A DNA stretch of 64,000 bases from Methylobacterium fujisawaense (GTDB lineage Bacteria; Pseudomonadota; Alphaproteobacteria; Rhizobiales; Beijerinckiaceae): the NCBI RefSeq assembly GCF_014138435.1, contig NZ_JACJIM010000010.1, positions 146,478 to 210,477 of the forward strand, read 5' to 3'. The notes beneath the pieces are model-generated. The model saw nothing but the letters and a program-made list of their open reading frames with translations, was not told where the DNA came from and ran no database searches. The translations under genes and the position numbers were made by a program. This document shows, one piece after another, positions 1-7,591 of this stretch. Within the stretch, counting starts at the first letter, position 1, and every line of letters starts with the position of its first letter.

Positions 1-752
1 TCAAGGCGGCCGCCCGTGCCCAGGTCGCCGCAGCGGTCACGGCGCGCGGCTTCGGCGCCCGCGAGGTGGTGGTGCGCATCAACGCGCCCGAGACCGAGGA
101 CGGCGAGGCCGATCTCGTGGCACTCGCTGCGGCCGCACCGGATGCCATTCTGGTGCCCAAGGTGCGCACCTCCGACACGCTGATCGCGGTCGGATCCCGG
201 CTGCGCCGGCTCGGCGCGCCCCTGGCGACGCGGGTCTGGGCGATGATCGAGACGCCGATGGCGGTGGTGAACGCCGCCGAGATCGCGGGCGCGGCCCGGG
301 ACGTGGACGGGCGGCTTGCCGCCCTGGTGATCGGCCCGAACGACCTGCTGAAGGCGTCCCGGATCCGGCCCCCGGGGCGGGCTGCCCTGATGCCCTGGCT
401 GATGACCGTGCTGGCCGCCGCCCGGGCCTACGAGATCGAGGCGATCGACGGCGTCTTCACCGACCTCACCGACGCGGCCGGATTCGAGGCGGAGTGCGTC
501 CAGGGGCGCGACCTCGGCTTCGACGGCAAGATGCTGATCCATCCGAGCCAGATCGGCCCGGCCAACGCGGCCTTCGGCCCGGATGCCGCGGAGATCGCGC
601 AGGCGCGGTCGTTGATGGACGTCTTCGACGCGCCGGAGAACCGGGCGCGCGGGGTCATCGCGGTGGATGGGAAGATGGTCGAGCGCCTCCATGTCGAGGC
701 CGCCCGGCGGACCCTCGCCATGGCCGAGGCGATCGCGCGTCTCGGCGCGTGA
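1..752 (+). CDS. CoA-ester lyase of the HpcH/HpaI (CitE-like) family, 5' end missing
   Basis: The frame is already open at the left edge of the window, so the N-terminus lies outside it. The visible part reads as a TIM-barrel citrate-lyase-beta/malyl-CoA-lyase-like enzyme: VPKVRT, then RVWAMIETPMAVVNA (the conserved glutamate that helps bind Mg2+), VIGPNDLLK, and near the C-terminus GKMLIHPSQI, a family hallmark. Members cleave or condense acyl-CoA esters such as malyl-CoA or citramalyl-CoA. Which substrate applies here cannot be told, because paralogues differ mainly in residues missing from this view. The stop overlaps the GTG start of dut, so the two are probably co-transcribed. Confidence 0.85.
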   Translation, partial: KAAARAQVAAAVTARGFGAREVVVRINAPETEDGEADLVALAAAAPDAILVPKVRTSDTLIAVGSRLRRLGAPLATRVWAMIETPMAVVNAAEIAGAARDVDGRLAALVIGPNDLLKASRIRPPGRAALMPWLMTVLAAARAYEIEAIDGVFTDLTDAAGFEAECVQGRDLGFDGKMLIHPSQIGPANAAFGPDAAEIAQARSLMDVFDAPENRARGVIAVDGKMVERLHVEAARRTLAMAEAIARLGA

Positions 753-1219
753 GCGACCGGCCGGAGATCGGCCTGCGGCTGCTCGATCCGCGGCTGCCGG
801 GCTGGGGCTTCCCGCGCTGGGGCTCGCCGGCTGCGGCCGGCCTCGACCTGCACGCCTGCCTCGACGCGCCGCTGGTGCTCCCGCCCCAGGGCAAGCCGGC
901 GCTGATCCCGGCGGGGTTCAGCGTCCTGATCCGCGATCCCGATTGGTGCGGCCTGATCTTCCCGCGCTCGGGGCGCGGGCACCGCGAGGGTCTGGTGCTG
1001 GGCAACGGCACCGGCGTCATCGACGCGGATTACGAGGGGCCGCTGATGGTTTCCGCCTGGAACCGCGACGAATCCGAGCCGGTCCGGATCGAGCCGGGCG
1101 AGCGGATCGCCCAGCTGGTCTTCACGCGGATCACCCGGCCGGTCCTGACCGTGCTGGAGGGCGAGCCCGGCCCCGGCTCCGAGCGGGGGTCGGGCGGGTT
1201 CGGGTCGAGCGGGCGGTAG
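749..1219 (+). CDS. dut: dUTP diphosphatase
   Basis: Hydrolyses dUTP to dUMP and pyrophosphate, keeping uracil out of DNA and feeding dTMP synthesis. The 156-residue product shows all five trimeric dUTPase motifs: AAGLDLHA (28-35), PRSGRG (72-77), GTGVIDADYEG (87-97, catalytic Asp92), GERIAQLVF (117-125) and the C-terminal glycine-rich RGSGGFGSSG that closes over the nucleotide. The GTG start at 749 overlaps the upstream stop in the form GTGA; an earlier start in this frame would run inside the lyase gene. The size is normal for a bacterial homotrimeric enzyme. The usual alphaproteobacterial partner gene coaBC is not here. Confidence 0.93.
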   Translation: MSDRPEIGLRLLDPRLPGWGFPRWGSPAAAGLDLHACLDAPLVLPPQGKPALIPAGFSVLIRDPDWCGLIFPRSGRGHREGLVLGNGTGVIDADYEGPLMVSAWNRDESEPVRIEPGERIAQLVFTRITRPVLTVLEGEPGPGSERGSGGFGSSGR

Positions 1220-1225
1220 GCGCCC

Positions 1226-2101
1226 TCAGTCGAGCGTCTTGCCGAGTCGCCCCGCCAGATCCTGGATGAACTGGAAGGCGGTCCGGCCCGAGCGGGAGCC
1301 GCGGGTGGTGGCCCATTCAAGGCATTCGGCGCGCAGCTGCTCCGGCGGCACGGCGAGGCCATAGCGCTCGGCATAGGCGCGGATCATCGCCAGGTACTCG
1401 TCCTGGCTGCACTTGTGGAAGCCGAGCCAGAGGCCGAACCGGTCCGAGAGCGAGACCTTCTCCTCGACCGCCTCGCCGGGGTTGATCGCCGTGGAGCGCT
1501 CGTTCTCCACCATGTCGCGGGCGAGCAGGTGCCGGCGGTTCGAGGTGGCGTAGAACAGCACGTTGTTCGGCCGCCCCTCGATGCCGCCATCGAGCGCGGT
1601 CTTGAGCGACTTGTACGAAGTGTCGTCGGCGTCGAAGGAGAGGTCGTCGCAATAGACCAGCCAGCGGTGCGGGTCCGGCCGCAGCAGGGCCATCAGGTCC
1701 GGCAGGGCCTCGATGTCCTCGCGGTGGATCTCCACGAGCTTCATCGGCCGGCTGCCGGCGGGCCTGCGGGCGTTGATCTCGGCATGGGCCGCCTTGACCA
1801 GCGACGACTTGCCCATGCCGCGGGCCCCCCACAGCAGGGCATTGTTGGCCGGCAGGCCGCGGGCGAAGCGTTCGGTGTTCTCCACCAGGGTGTCGCGCGC
1901 CCGGTCGATGCCGGTGAGCAGGCCCATCTCCACCCGCGCCACCTGCGGCACCGGGGTCAGCCGGCGCTCGGGGCCCCACAGGAAGGCGTCGGCGGCGTCG
2001 GGATCGAAGGCCGGCGGGGCGGCGGGCGCGGCCCGCTCCAGCGCGGTGGCGATGCGCTCCAGGAGCGGCATCAGGGTATCCAGGGTCGCGGGGCTCGTCA
2101 T
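1226..2101 (-). CDS. DUF815 family AAA+ ATPase
   Basis: Predicted cytoplasmic ATP-binding protein of 291 residues. A Walker A motif GARGMGKSS sits at about 92-100, a Walker-B-like segment LVYCDDLSFD follows near 155, and YATSNRR looks like a sensor-1 strand. This combination, with the short N-terminal helical part, matches the DUF815 family of single-domain AAA+ proteins. No biochemical function is established for the family that I can name. It is convergent with dut (6 bases between stops) and divergent from the OsmC-like gene, so it is probably monocistronic. Confidence 0.85.
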   Translation of the reverse strand: MTSPATLDTLMPLLERIATALERAAPAAPPAFDPDAADAFLWGPERRLTPVPQVARVEMGLLTGIDRARDTLVENTERFARGLPANNALLWGARGMGKSSLVKAAHAEINARRPAGSRPMKLVEIHREDIEALPDLMALLRPDPHRWLVYCDDLSFDADDTSYKSLKTALDGGIEGRPNNVLFYATSNRRHLLARDMVENERSTAINPGEAVEEKVSLSDRFGLWLGFHKCSQDEYLAMIRAYAERYGLAVPPEQLRAECLEWATTRGSRSGRTAFQFIQDLAGRLGKTLD

Positions 2102-2263
2102 CGGATCGGGGGGTTCGCGTGCGGGTCGGTCAGGCGGCCGGTTCTACGGGGAAGATCCGGGGAAATCATCCGTATCCGGATGCATGGCCCGGGCCTTCCG
2201 AACGGGAACCCGGATCGGGCGTTGATCATCGCGGCAGCACGGGTGCCGTAACGGCCGGGGGGC

Positions 2264-2710
2264 ATGATGGACGCGGGACCGACGATCCGGATCACCCAGG
2301 TCGCCGATTACGTCTTCACGGTGGATTTCGGCGCGGCCCTGCCGGCGCTTCTCACCGACGAGGCGCCCCCGATCGGCGGCGGGACCGGGCCGTTCCCCGA
2401 GCAGCTGCTGATCTCCGGCGTCGCGAACTGCCTCTGCGCCAGCCTGGTCTTCGCGCTGGGGAAGTTCCGCCAGGAGGCCCGGGGCGTGGCCGCCGAGGCG
2501 TCCTGCCGGCTGGAGCGCAACCCTGCCGGGCGGCTCCGCGTCACCGCGATCGACGTGCGGATCCGCCTCGGCGCGGCGGCGGCCGACCTGCCGCGGATCG
2601 ACCGGGTGCTGGAGCAGTTCGAGCGGTTCTGCACCGTCTCGGAGAGCGTGAAGGCCGGGATCCCGGTCGCCGTGTCGGTGGCCGATTGCGACGGCACGCG
2701 CCTGAAATGA
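2264..2710 (+). CDS. OsmC family (Ohr-like) thiol peroxidase
   Basis: The 148-residue protein has the OsmC/Ohr arrangement: a central helix with reactive cysteine in VANCLCASL (Cys56 and Cys58) and a second conserved cysteine in FCTVSESVKAGIPV (Cys123). Family members reduce organic hydroperoxides with a Cys pair located in the cytoplasm. Two consecutive ATGs (2264 and 2267) follow a run of six G residues, so either may be used. The CLC pair is slightly unusual because most members show one cysteine in this helix. No recognisable OhrR-type regulator is adjacent. Substrate is inferred from family only. Confidence 0.8.
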   Translation: MMDAGPTIRITQVADYVFTVDFGAALPALLTDEAPPIGGGTGPFPEQLLISGVANCLCASLVFALGKFRQEARGVAAEASCRLERNPAGRLRVTAIDVRIRLGAAAADLPRIDRVLEQFERFCTVSESVKAGIPVAVSVADCDGTRLK

Positions 2711-2790
2711 CCGGCGCCCCGGGGAAAGATCGGCCGCCCGGCGCATTGCCGCAGCACCAACCGGCCGCCGGAGCCGGACGAGGAGACGCC

Positions 2791-3156
2791 ATGTCGGATC
2801 AGACGCGAGAACCCGCCCGCGCCCCCGAGGACCTTGCCGCCCTGTTCAACCAGCGCGCCAATGCCGGCGATGTCGAGGGCCTCGTCGCCCTCTACGAGCC
2901 CGACGCGGTGCTGGCCGCCGGCCGGGTCGTCGCCACGGGCCATGCCGAGATCCGGAGCTTCTACGCCGACCTGCTGGCGCGCAAATCCGACTTCCCGGCC
3001 CCGGAGACGCTGCCGCCCCTGCGCAACGGCCCCCTCGCCATGACCTTCGCGCGGCTGCCCAACGGCGCCCTGTCGGTGGAGGCCGCCCGGGAGCAGGCGG
3101 ACGGGACGTGGCTCTGGGCGATCGACCAGCTCAAGATCGCGCCGCCGAAGACCTGA
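2791..3156 (+). CDS. SnoaL-like / NTF2-fold protein (DUF4440-type)
   Basis: Small 121-residue protein with the NTF2-like pattern: N-terminal helices (LAALFNQRANAGDVEGLVALYEPDAV), a GRVVATGHAEIRSFYADLL helix, and antiparallel strands ending in GTWLWAIDQLKI. Such proteins form a cone-shaped fold with a central cavity; members range from small isomerases to proteins of unknown role. The start at 2791 is preceded by a good ribosome-binding site (GAGGAGA). It sits 80 bases after the OsmC-like gene on the same strand and may be co-transcribed with it. I cannot assign a substrate. Confidence 0.75.
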   Translation: MSDQTREPARAPEDLAALFNQRANAGDVEGLVALYEPDAVLAAGRVVATGHAEIRSFYADLLARKSDFPAPETLPPLRNGPLAMTFARLPNGALSVEAAREQADGTWLWAIDQLKIAPPKT

Positions 3157-3256
3157 CCGTCGGCCCGGACGCGCCCCCGCGCTTGTCCCACCGGACGCGA
3201 TGCGGCAAAGCGGAGCCCGCGCGCTCGACGCTGCGCAGAAGACCCGAGCCGACTCG

Positions 3257-4789
3257 ATGCACGACATCCGCGCCATCCGGGAGAACCCGGACGCCTTCGA
3301 CAGCGACCTCGCCCGCCGGGGCCTCGCGCCGCTCTCGGCCGCGCTGATCGCGCTGGACGAGGCGCGGAAGGCGTCGGTCTCGGCCGCGCAGGCCAACCAG
3401 GAGCGGCGCAACGCCCTGGCCAAGGAGATCGGCGGCGCCAAGAAGGCCAAGGACGAGGACCGCGCCGCCGCCCTGATGGCGGAGGTCGCGGCCCTGAAGG
3501 GCGCCGAGCCGGAGCTGAAGGCCGCGCAGGACGCGGCCGACAAGGCGCTGGCGGACAAGCTCGCCGCGATCCCGAACCGGCCGAAACCTGACGTGCCCGA
3601 GGGTGCCGACGAGCACGGCAACGTCCTCTACCGCAGCCACGCCGCGACCCGCGAGCGGCTTACCGAGGGCCGCGAGCATTTCGAACTCGGCGAGGCCGCC
3701 GGCCTGATGGATTTCGAGGCGGCGGCCAAGCTGTCCGGGGCGCGCTTCGTGGTGCTGAAAGGTCAGCTCGCCCGGCTGGAGCGGGCGCTCGGCCAGTTCA
3801 TGCTCGACCTGCACACCCAGGAGCACGGCTACCTGGAGGTGGCGCCGCCGGTTCTGGTGCGCGACGCCGCCATGTTCGGCACCGCGCAGCTGCCGAAGTT
3901 CGAGGACGATCAATTTAGTGTCAGAACCGGCAACAAAGATTTCTTAGACGATTTGGCCGGCGAAGAAGCTATGGCGGCCATCAAGCAACTCATTCGCCTT
4001 GAGAGTGAGAGCAATAATGATTATTATTCAGACCAGCTAAACAAAAACGATCCCAATAAAATTATCAATTGGATGCGGAAAGCGTCTGTATTCGCTGAAA
4101 TTTTTCGAAATTCCGGCGCAGAAAAGCTAACTTCTGACGAAGAGCTCGAAAAGCGAGTTGCAGAACTTAAGAATAACAGCGGGTTATGGCTCATCCCCAC
4201 CGCCGAGGTGCCGCTGACGAACCTCGTCCGCGAGTCGATCCTCCGCGAGGAGGAGCTGCCCCTGCGCTTCACCGCGCTGACGCCCTGTTTCCGGGCCGAG
4301 GCCGGGTCGGCGGGGCGCGACACCCGCGGCATGCTGCGCCAGCACCAGTTCAACAAGGTCGAGCTGGTCTCGATCACCACACCGGAGGAATCCGCCACCG
4401 AGCACGAGCGGATGCTCACCTGCGCCGAGGCGGTTCTGAAGAAGCTGGATCTGCCCTACCGGGTCATGACCCTCTGCACCGGCGACATGGGCTTCGCGGC
4501 GCAAAAAACCTACGACATCGAGGTCTGGGTGCCGGGCCAGCGCACCCACCGCGAGATCTCGTCGTGCTCGGTCTGCGGCGACTTCCAGGCCCGGCGGATG
4601 AACGCCCGCTACCGGGGCAAGGACGGCAAGCCGGCCTATGTCCACACTCTCAACGGCTCGGGCGTGGCGGTCGGCCGCGCGCTCATCGCCGTGATGGAGA
4701 ACTATCAGAACCCGGACGGGAGCATCACGATCCCGTCGGTGCTCCACCCCTACATGGGCGGGCTCAACCGGATCGAGGGCACCCGCTGA
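3257..4789 (+). CDS. serS: Serine-tRNA ligase with an unusual internal insert
   Basis: Charges tRNA-Ser (and tRNA-Sec where present) with serine. The 510-residue protein has the N-terminal coiled-coil tRNA-binding arm (about 30-100), then class II catalytic motifs: motif 1 around HTQEHGYLEVAPP (186-198), the serine-binding TxE in IPTAEVP (315-317), motif 2 FRAEAG with RDTRG (345-358), and motif 3 NGSGVAVGRALIAVMEN (466-482). Bacterial SerRS is normally about 425-430 residues. The excess is a block at residues 221-309, between QLPKFEDDQF and LWLIPTAEVP, where E. coli SerRS has only about 15 residues; that block is AT-rich and listed separately. The frame is intact and all catalytic motifs remain, so the enzyme is probably functional. 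Its stop overlaps the surE start by one base. Confidence 0.95.
   Translation: MHDIRAIRENPDAFDSDLARRGLAPLSAALIALDEARKASVSAAQANQERRNALAKEIGGAKKAKDEDRAAALMAEVAALKGAEPELKAAQDAADKALADKLAAIPNRPKPDVPEGADEHGNVLYRSHAATRERLTEGREHFELGEAAGLMDFEAAAKLSGARFVVLKGQLARLERALGQFMLDLHTQEHGYLEVAPPVLVRDAAMFGTAQLPKFEDDQFSVRTGNKDFLDDLAGEEAMAAIKQLIRLESESNNDYYSDQLNKNDPNKIINWMRKASVFAEIFRNSGAEKLTSDEELEKRVAELKNNSGLWLIPTAEVPLTNLVRESILREEELPLRFTALTPCFRAEAGSAGRDTRGMLRQHQFNKVELVSITTPEESATEHERMLTCAEAVLKKLDLPYRVMTLCTGDMGFAAQKTYDIEVWVPGQRTHREISSCSVCGDFQARRMNARYRGKDGKPAYVHTLNGSGVAVGRALIAVMENYQNPDGSITIPSVLHPYMGGLNRIEGTR
3917..4183 (+). other. AT-rich in-frame insert within serS (residues 221-309)
   Basis: These 89 codons stand out from the rest of the gene. 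I counted 113 G/C in the 270 bases 3911-4180 (about 42%), against roughly 70% in the flanks, and codons such as TTA, AAA, AAT and ATT appear that neighbours almost never use. The encoded segment is rich in Asn, Glu, Lys and Asp, has no cysteine, and looks mostly helical. About 75-80 residues are extra compared with typical bacterial SerRS. No flanking direct repeats, inverted repeats or intein splicing residues are visible. Origin and function are unknown. Confidence 0.8.
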
Positions 4790-5553
4790 TGCGCATCCTG
4801 GTCACCAACGACGACGGCATCCACGCCCCGGGGCTCAGTACCCTGGAGGAGATCGCCCGGGAGCTGTCGGACGACGTCTGGGTGGTGGCGCCGGAGAGCG
4901 ACCAGTCCGGCGTGTCGCACTCGCTGTCGCTCAACGACCCGCTGCGCCTGCGGCAGGTCTCAGAGCAGCGTTTCGCCGTGAAGGGGACGCCGTCGGACTG
5001 CGTGATCCTGGGCGTGCGCCACATCCTGGGCGACCACGGGCCGGACCTCGTCCTGTCGGGGGTCAACCGCGGCCAGAACGTCGCCGAGGACGTGACCTAT
5101 TCGGGCACGATCGCGGCCGCCATGGAGGGGACGATCCTCGGCGTCCGCTCGATCGCGCTCAGCCAAGCCTACGGGGTGGGCGGACGCGGCGCCCTCAAGT
5201 GGGACTGCGCCCGGACGCACGGGGCGAAGGTCGTCCGGAAGATCCTGGAGACCGGGATCGAACCCGGCATCCTGGTCAACGTGAATTTTCCGGATTGCGA
5301 ACCGGCCGACGTGCAGGGCATCGCGGTGGCCGCGCAGGGCTTCCGCAATCAGGCGCTGCTGTCCATCGACGCCCGGGTCGACGGGCGCGGCAACCCGTAT
5401 TTCTGGCTGGCCTTCGCCAAGGCCCGGTTCGAGCCGGGCCACGGTTCGGATCTGAAAGCCATCGCCGAGAAGCGGATCTCGGTGACGCCCCTGCGCCTCG
5501 ATCTCACGGACGAGCCGACGCTGACGCGCTTCGCGCAGGCCTTCGCCGAGTGA
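4789..5553 (+). CDS. surE: 5'/3'-nucleotidase SurE
   Basis: Metal-dependent phosphatase acting on nucleoside 5'- and 3'-monophosphates, linked to stationary-phase survival. The 254-residue protein opens with MRILVTNDDGIHAPG, where Asp8 and Asp9 bind the metal, and continues with SDQSGVSHS and LSGVNRGQN, which carry the remaining metal ligands. Length is typical. Its ATG shares a base with the serS stop and its own stop overlaps the pcm start, so serS-surE-pcm form a tight translationally linked unit; surE-pcm linkage is widespread in proteobacteria. Confidence 0.95.
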   Translation: MRILVTNDDGIHAPGLSTLEEIARELSDDVWVVAPESDQSGVSHSLSLNDPLRLRQVSEQRFAVKGTPSDCVILGVRHILGDHGPDLVLSGVNRGQNVAEDVTYSGTIAAAMEGTILGVRSIALSQAYGVGGRGALKWDCARTHGAKVVRKILETGIEPGILVNVNFPDCEPADVQGIAVAAQGFRNQALLSIDARVDGRGNPYFWLAFAKARFEPGHGSDLKAIAEKRISVTPLRLDLTDEPTLTRFAQAFAE

Positions 5554-6197
5554 TCGATCTGGGCAGCCTGGAAGAGGCTGCCGGCAACGCGGCCTTCGTC
5601 ATGGCGCTCCGGGGCCGGGGCCTGCGGGACACCGCGGTGCTGCGGGCCATGGAACAGGTGCCCCGGGACACCTTCGCGCCGCCGCAGCATCGGGAGCATG
5701 CGCGGCGGGACATCGCCCTGCCGCTGTCCTGCGGCGCGTCGATGACGGCCCCCTCCACCGTGGCGGTGATGCTGGCGCTGCTTCGGCTCGAGCCGGGCCA
5801 GCGCGTCCTCGAGATCGGCACGGGCTCGGGCTACGTGACCGCCCTGCTCGCCCAGCTCGGGGCCGGGGCGGTGCTCAGCCTGGAACGCTACACCTCCCTG
5901 GCCGGGGCGGCGACGCGGCGGCTCGCGGCCCTGTCCGAGGTGCATGTCGTCCGGGCGGACGGGCTGGCCCCGGACCTGCCGGACGGGGGGTTCGACCGGA
6001 TCCTGGTCCACGGCAGCGTCGCGGCGATCCCGCAGCACTGGCGCGCGGCCCTCGAACCCGGCGGACGGCTGGTGACGGGCCTCAGGGGCGAGGGCGGCTG
6101 CCGGGTCGCGGTGCTGCCGACGCCGGAGGCCGAGCCGGTACCGGGGGCGCCGGTGCGGCTGACGGCGCTGATGCCGGGACTGGCGCGGGTTCTCTGA
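5550..6197 (+). CDS. pcm: Protein-L-isoaspartate O-methyltransferase family protein
   Basis: SAM-dependent repair enzyme that methylates isoaspartyl residues in aged proteins. The 215-residue product has the family N-terminal block (VPRDTFAPP, then DIALPLSCGASMTAPSTVAVML in place of the usual GQTISQP region) and SAM motif I LEIGTGSGYVTALLA (about 89-103). The GQTIS loop is divergent (GASMTAPS), so activity on isoaspartate is less certain than the fold. The GTG start at 5550 overlaps the surE stop (GTGA). Confidence 0.85.
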   Translation: MIDLGSLEEAAGNAAFVMALRGRGLRDTAVLRAMEQVPRDTFAPPQHREHARRDIALPLSCGASMTAPSTVAVMLALLRLEPGQRVLEIGTGSGYVTALLAQLGAGAVLSLERYTSLAGAATRRLAALSEVHVVRADGLAPDLPDGGFDRILVHGSVAAIPQHWRAALEPGGRLVTGLRGEGGCRVAVLPTPEAEPVPGAPVRLTALMPGLARVL

Positions 6198-6301
6198 CGC
6201 CGAGCCGACAGGGCACGCGCCGCGAAGCGACCGAGGGCCGGGCGACATTTGCGAGCGCGGCGCCGCTGGATTGCCCCCTCGCGAGAACGGTGGAGCGACC
6301 C

Positions 6302-7180
6302 TCAGCCCACCCGCCGCGCCGCCCGCCACAGGCGCCACAGCCGGCGCCAGCGCGGCAGTTCGACGGGCGTGTTGAGCGGGTCGTAGGAGGCCCGCTCCAT
6401 GGCGGCGAGGTAGGGTTCCACCAGGGCCGTGGGCAGGAAGGCGGCGCCCGCCGAGGGGGCGATGGTCGGACGCGCCGCCTCGAAGGCCTTGAGGTGCTGC
6501 CGGGCGAGGTCGCGCAGGTCGGCACAGGCCCGGCGCAGGCCCGGCCCGCCGCGGCCCGTGACGATGTCCTCGCGGGTGACGCCGTAGCGGCCGAGGATGT
6601 CCGCCGGCAGGTAGACCTGCCCCGAGCGGGCGTGCCAGGGCAGGGCACGCAGGAGTCCGGTGATCCCGTAGGCAACCCCGGCATGGCCGGCCGCCCCCGC
6701 GCCGCCCGGCTCTGTGCCGTTGCCGATCACGAGGCTCGCCAGCCGGAACAGGGCCGAGGCGGTCTCGCCGCAATAGCCCTCCAGGTCGTTCACCCGAGGC
6801 ATCGGGTCCTCGTAGAGATCGAATACCCGTGCGTCGATCAGGTCGACGAAGGGCTGGCGACCGAGGCGGTTGACCCGGATCGCCTCCTCCAGGGCCGCCG
6901 CCACCGGATTGGCGCGCACGTCGCCCCGGGCCTCCCCCTGGAGAGCGTCGCGCCACCATTGCAGGCGGATCTCGCCGGCCAGGGGGTTCGAGGCCGCCTC
7001 GCGCACCCGCGCGATGGTCAGGCTGAAGGCGTAGAGGGCGAAGAGGTGCGGACGGGCGGCGGCCGGGGCGAACAGGGTGGCGTAGTAGCGGTCCGGATCG
7101 CCGGTCCGCACGAGATCCTCGCAATGGGATTGCGCGAAGGCGAGCCCGGTCTCGGTGGTCCTGCCCTCGACCTCCGGCAT
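6302..7180 (-). CDS. Squalene/phytoene synthase-fold protein, NDUFAF6-like
   Basis: The 292-residue protein has the all-helical trans-isoprenyl-diphosphate synthase fold (ALYAFSLTIARVREA, IRLQWWRDAL, GYCGETASALFRL, GQVYLPADIL). Both aspartate-rich, Mg-diphosphate-binding motifs of real squalene or phytoene synthases are missing: the first reads FSLTIARVRE instead of a DDxxD, and the later NIxRDxxED segment reads GLLRALPWH. This is the pattern of the NDUFAF6 group, mitochondrial complex I assembly factors, so a non-catalytic assembly role is more likely than carotenoid or hopanoid synthesis. Its start overlaps the stop of the NDUFAF3-like gene by one base. Confidence 0.8.
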   Translation of the reverse strand: MPEVEGRTTETGLAFAQSHCEDLVRTGDPDRYYATLFAPAAARPHLFALYAFSLTIARVREAASNPLAGEIRLQWWRDALQGEARGDVRANPVAAALEEAIRVNRLGRQPFVDLIDARVFDLYEDPMPRVNDLEGYCGETASALFRLASLVIGNGTEPGGAGAAGHAGVAYGITGLLRALPWHARSGQVYLPADILGRYGVTREDIVTGRGGPGLRRACADLRDLARQHLKAFEAARPTIAPSAGAAFLPTALVEPYLAAMERASYDPLNTPVELPRWRRLWRLWRAARRVG

Positions 7181-7578
7181 CAGGCCACCGCGATCAGCGC
7201 GGCCGCGACCTTGCGGTTCTCGGCCACCAGGATGTTGTAGGTCCGGGCCGCGGCCCCGGTCTGCATCACGTCGAGGCCGACGCCGAAATCCTTGAGCCAG
7301 CCCCGCAAGGCGGGGTCGATGGCGGCGATGTCGAGGCCGGTGCCGACGAGCAGCAACTCGATCCCCTCCGATTCCGCCTGGACCGGCCGCAGGGCCGTCC
7401 GGTCGATCGCCCTCGGCTCCGTCACCTCCCAGGCCCGAACCCCCGAGGGCAGCAGCAGGATCGAGCCGCGATGCGACATCCCGGCGAAGCGGAAGCCGCC
7501 ATTGCCGTAGGTATCGATGATGTGGCGACCCGGCACGAAGCCGGAGTCGAAGGTCTTCGGACTTGGCTGATCGGCCAT
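7180..7578 (-). CDS. Mth938-like / NDUFAF3 homologue
   Basis: A 132-residue cytoplasmic protein of the Mth938 domain family (FDSGFVPGRHIIDTYGNGGFRFAG, then GIELLLVGTG, and a C-terminal NILVAENRKVAAALIAV). The human homologue NDUFAF3 is a complex I assembly factor, and bacterial members are commonly found beside sec translocon genes, as here (13 bases after secF). Followed directly by the NDUFAF6-like gene, which suggests the two act on the same process, probably membrane-linked assembly of NADH dehydrogenase. Confidence 0.85.
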   Translation of the reverse strand: MADQPSPKTFDSGFVPGRHIIDTYGNGGFRFAGMSHRGSILLLPSGVRAWEVTEPRAIDRTALRPVQAESEGIELLLVGTGLDIAAIDPALRGWLKDFGVGLDVMQTGAAARTYNILVAENRKVAAALIAVA

Positions 7579-7591
7579 CTCGGAAAAAAGA

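Noticed and set aside
3917..4183. Intein or intron in serS
   Set aside because: The insert is too short for an intein with splicing blocks, does not begin with Cys or Ser at a splice-type junction followed by the usual blocks, and has no terminal His-Asn before a Cys, Ser or Thr. The frame stays open, and no intron-like ends are visible.
6302..7180. Squalene or phytoene synthase for hopanoids or carotenoids
   Set aside because: Both aspartate-rich diphosphate-binding motifs are absent and the gene is coupled to an NDUFAF3-like gene rather than to terpenoid genes.
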